Origin: an uncultured Bacteroidota bacterium
GTDB taxonomy: Bacteria > Bacteroidota > Bacteroidia > Chitinophagales > Chitinophagaceae
NCBI GenBank assembly: GCA_903847655.1
Contig: CAINEG010000084.1
Coordinates: 1 to 15,386 of the forward strand
Direction: 5' to 3'
Length of the DNA: 15,386 nucleotides
In this document: positions 8,688-14,120 of the stretch, one piece after another
Layout: every line of letters begins with the position of its first letter
Position numbering within the stretch: position 1 is the first letter of the stretch
Notes under the pieces: model-generated
What the model saw: only the letters and a program-made list of their open reading frames with translations
The model's database searches: none
What the model was told of the DNA's origin: nothing
Translations under genes and position numbers: made by a program

Positions 8688-9446
8688 TCAATTATTTAAA
8701 AGGTTATAGTAATTGACCACTTTTATAAGCATAGCTTCTTTGTCTTTATTGTAGTTTAAACGCTCGGAATTAATATATTTTCTAAGCTCCTGACTTTTGT
8801 TGTTGAGTATTTTGATGATTGCTTTCTTCCCATCAATGAGGTATAAATTTTGATTTTCTTTTACATAATAGTCTGTGGTCACATCTATTTGATAAAAGAT
8901 TTCAGTACCTATGATACGGTCCCTAACTTTTTTAATTTCTTTTTTCAATAAACTAACGGGCCCTTCGGCCAAAGCTTGGTAATAACCAGAGGCATATAAA
9001 TTAGTGACATTGCTATCTACCCAGATATTGATAAACTTATCTGAACCAATGGTGAAAGATTGTAACTTTTCTTTGATCAATTGTATTTGATGGGTGCTAT
9101 CACTTAGCAAAACAACGTCGGCAACTTCATCGTACATTAACTGCACATGGTTGTAATGCATGTTTTCGTAATCAATAGAACCTTCTTTAAATGCAGCTAT
9201 TGCATAGTAGGGATTCTTTTCAATGACTGCAGGCTTGTAACTAGGTGCTTGACTGCCATTAAATTTGCCTGCCTGACTGCCAATACCCATTTCGTAAAAC
9301 TTGAACGCACTGGCCTTGCCATTTTTTAAGATCAGGCTGTCTTTTGCCGACAAGGAGGAAATGGAAGATTGTCTAGTGGTTTGTGCTTTTATACTTATAG
9401 AATGGAGGGCAAATAAGCAAAAAAAGAATATAATTCGACGATTCAT
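8688..9446 (-). CDS. Exported protein of unknown function, first gene of the TonB operon
   Basis: I do not recognise a named family. From the ATG at 9444-9446 the product has 252 residues and begins with a clear signal peptide (MNRRIIFFFCLFALHS, ending IKAQ). An ATG three codons upstream (9453-9455) is an equally possible start. The open frame reaches 9554, but the extra 33 residues before it would spoil the signal peptide and are probably not translated. The mature part is soluble and mixed alpha/beta. It has the segment HYNHVQLMYDEVADVVLL near the middle, a charged helix (SLLKKEIKKVRDR), then YYVKENQNLYLIDGKKAIIK and a Lys/Asn-rich C-terminus. There is no lipobox, no transmembrane helix after the leader and no obvious catalytic motif. 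Its stop (TGA) is 1 bp from the receptor's GTG, which implies translational coupling and a role linked to that receptor. Confidence 0.85.
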   Translation of the reverse strand: MNRRIIFFFCLFALHSISIKAQTTRQSSISSLSAKDSLILKNGKASAFKFYEMGIGSQAGKFNGSQAPSYKPAVIEKNPYYAIAAFKEGSIDYENMHYNHVQLMYDEVADVVLLSDSTHQIQLIKEKLQSFTIGSDKFINIWVDSNVTNLYASGYYQALAEGPVSLLKKEIKKVRDRIIGTEIFYQIDVTTDYYVKENQNLYLIDGKKAIIKILNNKSQELRKYINSERLNYNKDKEAMLIKVVNYYNLLNN

Positions 9447-9455
9447 GGATGGCAT

Positions 9456-9737
9456 TTTGTTCAGCAAGGTTAAAATTGAACACTCAATATAGTCAATTTT
9501 GAGATTGAAAAAATGCCTTATAATTAACATTTTATAAACGGCAAATACATGCAAGCGCTGTTTAAGTTTTCAAGGGTATTTATACACCTTTTTTCAACTT
9601 TTAGCTCCTTTTCCCCAATAATTAGGGCTGATTAATCTCATTATATACCTTTTGTTTTTTTTCAATATTTCAGATACCTTCAATCGTTCATTTTAAAGCA
9701 AAAAATGGCGATTTTTAACGATTAAATTATTCATTCA
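9456..9737. other. Divergent intergenic region between TonB operon and haloperoxidase
   Basis: This 282-bp gap must hold the promoters of both outward-facing transcription units. No gene or RNA structure is evident. It contains three short look-alike motifs of the form ACC-T(n)-CAA on the + strand, at 9586-9597, 9647-9665 (the T run is broken by one G at 9654) and 9676-9683, and a perfect 8-bp palindrome GATTAATC at 9630-9637. Any of these could be regulator-binding sites, or could be chance in T-rich sequence. No classical Bacteroidota promoter (TTTG, ~19 bp, TAnnTTTG) is clear on the minus strand. Confidence 0.6.
9651..9682 (+). promoter_or_regulatory. Weak candidate promoter for the haloperoxidase gene
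   Basis: A TTTG (9651-9654) is followed after 20 bp by TACCTTCA (9675-9682), which matches four of the six fixed bases of the Bacteroidota -7 element TAnnTTTG. Spacing suits the known -33/-7 arrangement and would put transcription start near 9690, about 48 bases before the ATG. The -7 match is poor and the region is T-rich, so this is only a candidate. Confidence 0.22.
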
Positions 9738-11063
9738 ATGAGTACAAAAAAGTGGCAATTAATTGGGCAAGCATTTCTATTGGGACTATTATTACAGTCC
9801 TGTACGGCTAAAAAAACAGCAGAACTAGACCCAGTAAAAATGTTGATTGAGAATGAGGATCAATTAACCCAGGTAATCATTTATGATGTATTTACGCCTC
9901 CGGTGGCCAGTAGAATTTATGTCTATTCTTCTATTGCTTCTTATGAAGCCATTCGCTTTTCAAAGCCTGGATCAGTTTCCATCGCAGAAAGTTTAAATGG
10001 ATTTGGAAAAATGCCTGAGCCTGATAAAAATAAAAAGTACAATTTTAATTTAGCTGCTTCCAAAGCATTTTTTAAAGTGGCCAGAAATGTCAAAGTATTT
10101 TCAGTAGACTCTTTAAGCGCCTATGAAAATAAAGTGTATGCGGCGTACAAAGATTTATTGGATGAGGCTACTTATAAAGCATCTATTGAATTTGGAGATA
10201 CGGTAGGCGCTGCAGTCATGGCAAGGGCTAAAAAAGATGGTTATTTTAAATCCAGAGGTAAGGCCAAATATTTAGGCAACAACGAACCAGGTAAATGGAG
10301 ACCTACACCTCCAGATTATTTAGATGGGGTGGAATGGTGTTGGAATACAATGATGCCGATGGTATTAGATTCTGCTTCAGAATTCAAACCCAATCGTCCT
10401 CCAGTCTATGATACCAAACCAGGTTCTGTTTATTTTAAAATGATGAAGGAAGTTTATGATATCAATAAAAATTTAACAGAAGAGCAAAAATTAATTGCTA
10501 AGTATTGGGATGACAATCCATTTGTGTTGGAACACGATGGTCATTTGATGTATGGCAATAAGAAAATTACACCCGGTGGACACTGGATGGGTATTGCTGC
10601 ACAAATTATTGAGCAATCTAAAGTAGATCCTGTGAAAGCAGCACAAACTTTTGCGTTAACTTCTATTGCTTTGTTTGATGGATTTATTTCTTGTTGGGAC
10701 GAAAAATACAGAAGCAGTTATGTGCGACCTGTCACTGCCATCAATGAGCTCATGGACAAAGGTTGGGCACCCTTATTACAAACGCCTCCTTTTCCAGAAT
10801 ACACCAGCGGACATAGTACCATTACGGCTTCTGCTGCAACGGTATTGACTAAATTGTATGGAGACAATATTGCCTTTGAGGATTCAAGTGATTACCATTA
10901 TATCGGATTGAAAAGAAAATTTAATTCCTTCAATCAAGCAGCTGCAGAATGCTCTATGAGTAGGGTATACGGCGGTATTCATTATATTATCAGTGTGAAT
11001 ACAGGCGCTGAGATGGGTAAGCAAGTGGGGGGCTTAGTCATCAAAAAATTAATCAAGGACTAA
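9738..11063 (+). CDS. Vanadium-dependent haloperoxidase, lipoprotein (PAP2/VHPO superfamily)
   Basis: 441 residues. It oxidises halides with hydrogen peroxide using bound vanadate, yielding hypohalous acid. A lipoprotein signal with L-Q-S-C puts the lipid on Cys22, so the enzyme is membrane-anchored outside the cytoplasm. The vanadate-binding signature is complete: K323 and R330 in K-YRSSYV-RP; S357-G358-H359 in FPEYTSGHST; R409 and H415 in SRVYGGIH. W320 (three before the Lys) and F352 (seven before the catalytic His) match in spacing the Trp and Phe lining the pocket of the Curvularia chloroperoxidase. The usual PSGH is TSGH here. Related acid phosphatases share the motif, but the size and pocket residues favour a haloperoxidase. 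Halide preference cannot be read with certainty. It faces away from the TonB operon and converges on the permease gene 13 bp downstream. Confidence 0.93.
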   Translation: MSTKKWQLIGQAFLLGLLLQSCTAKKTAELDPVKMLIENEDQLTQVIIYDVFTPPVASRIYVYSSIASYEAIRFSKPGSVSIAESLNGFGKMPEPDKNKKYNFNLAASKAFFKVARNVKVFSVDSLSAYENKVYAAYKDLLDEATYKASIEFGDTVGAAVMARAKKDGYFKSRGKAKYLGNNEPGKWRPTPPDYLDGVEWCWNTMMPMVLDSASEFKPNRPPVYDTKPGSVYFKMMKEVYDINKNLTEEQKLIAKYWDDNPFVLEHDGHLMYGNKKITPGGHWMGIAAQIIEQSKVDPVKAAQTFALTSIALFDGFISCWDEKYRSSYVRPVTAINELMDKGWAPLLQTPPFPEYTSGHSTITASAATVLTKLYGDNIAFEDSSDYHYIGLKRKFNSFNQAAAECSMSRVYGGIHYIISVNTGAEMGKQVGGLVIKKLIKD

Positions 11064-11076
11064 GCAATCAATTAAA

Positions 11077-11829
11077 TTATTTCTTAAACAACATAAACAC
11101 AGAACCAATTAAGGTTAAAACAATAATTAGTTTTCTATAATTTTTTTCTTGCACTTTGTCTACCAATTTTAAACCTACTATAAATCCAATGGCTAGGGTA
11201 GGTAATAATACACTGTCTATTTGAAGACTTTCTAAGCTTATGTTTTTCCAATAAAATACTTGGAAGGGCAATTTGAATAAGTTCATGAAAAGAAAAATCC
11301 ATGCAGCAGTGCCTATAAAATCATTTTTCTCAAAACGCATAGCCAAGAAATACAAATTGGAAAATGCGCCAGCCAAATTGCCAAGCATGGTGGTAATGCC
11401 AGCAGCTAAACCAGTGCTTGCAACAAACATTGGGTGGGTAGGTACTTTTTTTGATTTTCTAAACTCCATCCATAAAATAATAAGGATCGTAAATAAAATA
11501 ATCACCGCCATTATTTTTCTGAACAAAGCTTCATTGATGTCTTTGCCGATAAAATTGCCAATGAGAATGCCTACAATCATCCATGGTACAATTTTCCAAA
11601 AATGATTCCATTTGGCATGACGATGGTAATAGCTCACGGCAGCAATATCCGATATGCACAATAAAGGAAGTACAATGCCTGTAGAAGCCTTACTTCCAAA
11701 TACAAAGGCCATGAGGGTAACACTCAACATATCAATGCCTTTAAGGCCGGCCTTGGTGAGCCCTATGAAAAAAGAAGCGAGTAGCATAATGCCCCAGGTT
11801 TGTAAAGAATATTGTGAGAGTAGGCCCAT
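11077..11829 (-). CDS. TauE/SafE (TSUP) family membrane permease
   Basis: 250 residues, almost all hydrophobic, with about seven to eight predicted membrane helices. Two internally similar halves are visible, as expected of the TSUP fold: the first opens with FFIGLTKAGLKGIDML and the second with GLAAGITTMLGNLAGAFSNL. Further family-typical stretches are GTAAWIFLFMNLFKLPFQVF and the C-terminal VGLKLVDKV. Members export or import sulfite, sulfonates, thiosulfate or other organic acids across the inner membrane, and the substrate here is unknown. It lies 52 bp downstream of pxpB on the same strand and may be co-transcribed with it. Its 3' end converges on the haloperoxidase gene 13 bp away with no evident hairpin. 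Start ATG 11827-11829 leaves a short cytoplasmic tail before the first helix. Confidence 0.9.
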   Translation of the reverse strand: MGLLSQYSLQTWGIMLLASFFIGLTKAGLKGIDMLSVTLMAFVFGSKASTGIVLPLLCISDIAAVSYYHRHAKWNHFWKIVPWMIVGILIGNFIGKDINEALFRKIMAVIILFTILIILWMEFRKSKKVPTHPMFVASTGLAAGITTMLGNLAGAFSNLYFLAMRFEKNDFIGTAAWIFLFMNLFKLPFQVFYWKNISLESLQIDSVLLPTLAIGFIVGLKLVDKVQEKNYRKLIIVLTLIGSVFMLFKK

Positions 11830-11881
11830 GCTTTGTGTTTAATGATCAATGAAAATAAAGGATCCAATTGTTTTATTCAAA

Positions 11882-12625
11882 TTATCTTTCTGTCTCCTTC
11901 ATGTTGTCAAATGTTTTTCGATCAATAGAATAAAATTGAATACGATCTCCTGTTTGCAACAAGGCCAATTTACTGGGTTCAGGATCGAAAATTTTAATTG
12001 GGGTTCTGCCAATAATTTGCCAGCCGCCTGGGCTGTCCATTGGATATACACCCGTCTGCGGCCCAGCAATACCAACACTTCCAGCCAAAACCTTGGCCCG
12101 AGGGGCAGGATGCCTGGCCATTTGAATTTTTTCATGCACATTGCCCATGTAGGCAAAGCCTGGCATAAATCCTAAGCAATACACTGAATATATTTCGCTG
12201 CTATGAATTTGAATGATTTCTTCGATGGTGGTATTTTTTAAAGCAGCCATATGGGCTAAGTCAATACCAAAATCTAGCGCATAACAAACAGGCACTTGAA
12301 TGATTTTGTTATTGTTTGTATTGTTTATAAGAGGCAAAGCCTCCAGTTGAGTCACTAATAATTTTTTAAAAACAAATAATGGTTCGTCGGTCTGATGCTG
12401 GAAATAGCTAGTTATATCAAAAACCACCGTAATAGTTTGGTAGGCTGGAATGATGTCCTTGATCCATGGATGCTTATTTTTTAATGTCTTGCAGGTCTCT
12501 GTAATTTGTCTAATATAGGCCATCGTTTCTTCGGAAACAGAGGAATGGATGGATACCAATAGCGCATGATCCCCCAAATAATTTATTTGCAAAGGTGGTG
12601 GTTTAAAACTAGAGGCTGAATGCAT
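11882..12625 (-). CDS. pxpB: 5-oxoprolinase subunit PxpB (KipI/allophanate-hydrolase subunit 1-like)
   Basis: 247 residues, a normal length for PxpB. The N-terminus (INYLGDHALLVSI) and the C-terminal cyclophilin-like half match the family. Diagnostic stretches are GFMPGFAYMG, then HPAPRAKVLAGSVGIAGPQT, GVYPMDSPGGWQIIGRTP and a final GDRIQFYSI. With PxpA and PxpC, PxpB forms the ATP-dependent 5-oxoprolinase that opens 5-oxoproline to glutamate in the cytoplasm. No pxpA or pxpC gene is present on either side in this window. The gene instead precedes a TSUP permease and is divergent from the GH30 gene. The related KipI acts as a kinase inhibitor in Bacillus, so a role other than oxoprolinase is possible if the partners are absent. 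The start at 12623-12625 is the first ATG and leaves the conserved INYLGDHA intact. Confidence 0.93.
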   Translation of the reverse strand: MHSASSFKPPPLQINYLGDHALLVSIHSSVSEETMAYIRQITETCKTLKNKHPWIKDIIPAYQTITVVFDITSYFQHQTDEPLFVFKKLLVTQLEALPLINNTNNNKIIQVPVCYALDFGIDLAHMAALKNTTIEEIIQIHSSEIYSVYCLGFMPGFAYMGNVHEKIQMARHPAPRAKVLAGSVGIAGPQTGVYPMDSPGGWQIIGRTPIKIFDPEPSKLALLQTGDRIQFYSIDRKTFDNMKETER

Positions 12626-12699
12626 CCTAAAAGGTAATTATTATTGTGCGATTTAGCCAAAATAAGGTAAAAAAAAGTATATTTATTCAATCAATTTTT
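12626..12699. other. Divergent intergenic region between pxpB and GH30
   Basis: A 74-bp A+T-rich gap separates the pxpB start from the GH30 start and must carry the pxpB promoter and probably the GH30 promoter. A TATATTTA at 12678-12685 partly fits the -7 element, but it lies only ~15 bases from the GH30 ATG and has no -33 partner at proper spacing. No firm promoter call is made. Confidence 0.5.
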
Positions 12700-14088
12700 A
12701 TGAGAAAAAATTTACAAAAATTTATTGCTTTTAGTTGGATGTTTTGCACCCTGCAAGCATCTGCTCAAATATTTACCACTACGGCAAATGGGTTGGTAAA
12801 ATTTAAAGAGCAAGCCTTAGTTGCTTCCTCAAGCCAACAGCAGCTTAAAGAAACGGCCAATACTATTACAGTCAATAGCAAAGTAAAATTTCAAACCATG
12901 GAAGGTTTTGGTTATGCTTTAACTGGTGGTTCTGCCCAATTAATTGACCAATTAGCGCCCGATAAACAAAAGGCCATCCTTAAAGAAATTTTTGGTAAAG
13001 GCCCCAATGATTTAGGCGTATCCTATATAAGAATTAGCATGGGCGCTTCTGATTTAGATGCCCATGTATTTAGTTACAATGATTTGCCCAAGGGCGCCAC
13101 CGATTCGGCGCTCACTAATTTTTCATTGTCTGAGGATACCTTGCATTTAATTCCGATACTAAAAAAAGCATTGGCCATTCAACCTGGTTTGAAAATCATG
13201 GCTTCCCCTTGGAGTCCTCCAGTATGGATGAAGTCAAACAATGGCAGTATGGGTGGAAGCCTATTAAAAAAATACTATGCTTCCTATGCTCAGTATTTTG
13301 TGAAATACATCAAGGCTATGAAGGCGAAAGGAATTTCAATCAGTTCCATCACCATGCAAAACGAACCCGAGCATGGGGGCAATAATCCAAGTTTATTGAT
13401 GAATTCAGAAGAACAAAAAGAATTTTTGAGAGACTACCTTGGGCCCATTTTTAAAAAAGAAAAAATAAAATCAGAAATCGTATTATTTGACCACAATGCT
13501 GATCATCCCAATTATCCTATCAACATTTTAGATGATGCTAAAGCAAAATCATATGCAGCAGCCACTGCCTTTCATTTGTACTTAGGTAAAGAAGATGCGC
13601 TATCTGAAGTGCATCAAAAACATCCCGATAAGAAAATATATTTTACCGAACAATGGACAGGCGCAAAGGGCAGCTTTGATGGAGATTTTATCTGGCATTT
13701 AGAACATATAGTGATTGGCACTATTCAAAATTGGAGCAGTCTAGTATTGGAATGGAATTTGGCTGCCAATGCTAAATTTGAACCGCATACACCCATGGGT
13801 TGCACAGAATGCAAGGGTGCTTTCACCATTCAGGATCAAGCCATCAATAGAAATGTGAGTTATTATATTATAGGGCAAATTTCAAAATACATCCAACCAG
13901 GCGCTATAAGAATACAGAGCAGTGTCAACAACGAATCCATTAAAACAGTGGCCTTTGCATTACCCAATGGGAAAAAGGGCTTATTGGTTTTAAATACCTC
14001 AGTAGAAAAGGAAATAAATTTAAAAGAAGGGTTGCATCAATACCATTTTACGATGCCTGCTCAATCAGCCTCAACCATTATTTGGTAA
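12700..14088 (+). CDS. GH30 family glycoside hydrolase (glucosylceramidase / beta-1,6-glucanase type)
   Basis: 462 residues from the ATG at 12700. An upstream GTG in frame at 12646 would add 18 residues before the signal peptide and is rejected. The signal peptide (MRKNLQKFIAFSWMFC, ending QASA|Q) directs export. Family motifs in order: MEGFGYALTGGSA near the start of the (beta/alpha)8 barrel, SYIRISMGASD, MASPWSPPVWMK, TMQNEPEHG and IYFTEQWTG, then a beta-sandwich C-terminal domain. E222 in QNEP fits the acid/base and E317 in FTEQ the nucleophile of this retaining family. Known activities include glucosylceramidase and endo-beta-1,6-glucanase. Pairing with a GH3 beta-glucosidase 32 bp downstream suggests beta-glucan breakdown, with the linkage unproven. 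No SusC/SusD pair lies alongside. Confidence 0.93.
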   Translation: MRKNLQKFIAFSWMFCTLQASAQIFTTTANGLVKFKEQALVASSSQQQLKETANTITVNSKVKFQTMEGFGYALTGGSAQLIDQLAPDKQKAILKEIFGKGPNDLGVSYIRISMGASDLDAHVFSYNDLPKGATDSALTNFSLSEDTLHLIPILKKALAIQPGLKIMASPWSPPVWMKSNNGSMGGSLLKKYYASYAQYFVKYIKAMKAKGISISSITMQNEPEHGGNNPSLLMNSEEQKEFLRDYLGPIFKKEKIKSEIVLFDHNADHPNYPINILDDAKAKSYAAATAFHLYLGKEDALSEVHQKHPDKKIYFTEQWTGAKGSFDGDFIWHLEHIVIGTIQNWSSLVLEWNLAANAKFEPHTPMGCTECKGAFTIQDQAINRNVSYYIIGQISKYIQPGAIRIQSSVNNESIKTVAFALPNGKKGLLVLNTSVEKEINLKEGLHQYHFTMPAQSASTIIW

Positions 14089-14120
14089 TCAATATTATGA
14101 ATTATATAAAATTAGATCGT

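Noticed and set aside
9447..9554. N-terminal extension of the first TonB-operon gene up to an ATG at 9554
   Set aside because: It would place over 30 non-hydrophobic and mixed residues ahead of a textbook signal peptide; the starts at 9446 or 9455 fit an exported protein.
10959..10994. Missing Asp four residues after the second active-site His in the haloperoxidase
   Set aside because: The trailing Asp is a feature of the phosphatase side of the superfamily; haloperoxidases vary there, and all vanadate ligands are present.
11273..11605. 110-codon open frame on the + strand inside the TSUP permease gene
   Set aside because: It is fully antisense to a well-supported membrane protein gene, its product is Lys/Ile/Met-rich with no recognisable motif, and it has no translation signal.
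11849..12175. 108-codon + strand frame over the 3' part of pxpB
   Set aside because: It overlaps the most conserved segment of pxpB in antisense and shows no domain or export signal.
12646..12699. GTG-started 18-residue extension of the GH30 protein
   Set aside because: The ATG at 12700 gives a clean signal peptide; the extension is lysine-rich and overlaps the divergent promoter region.
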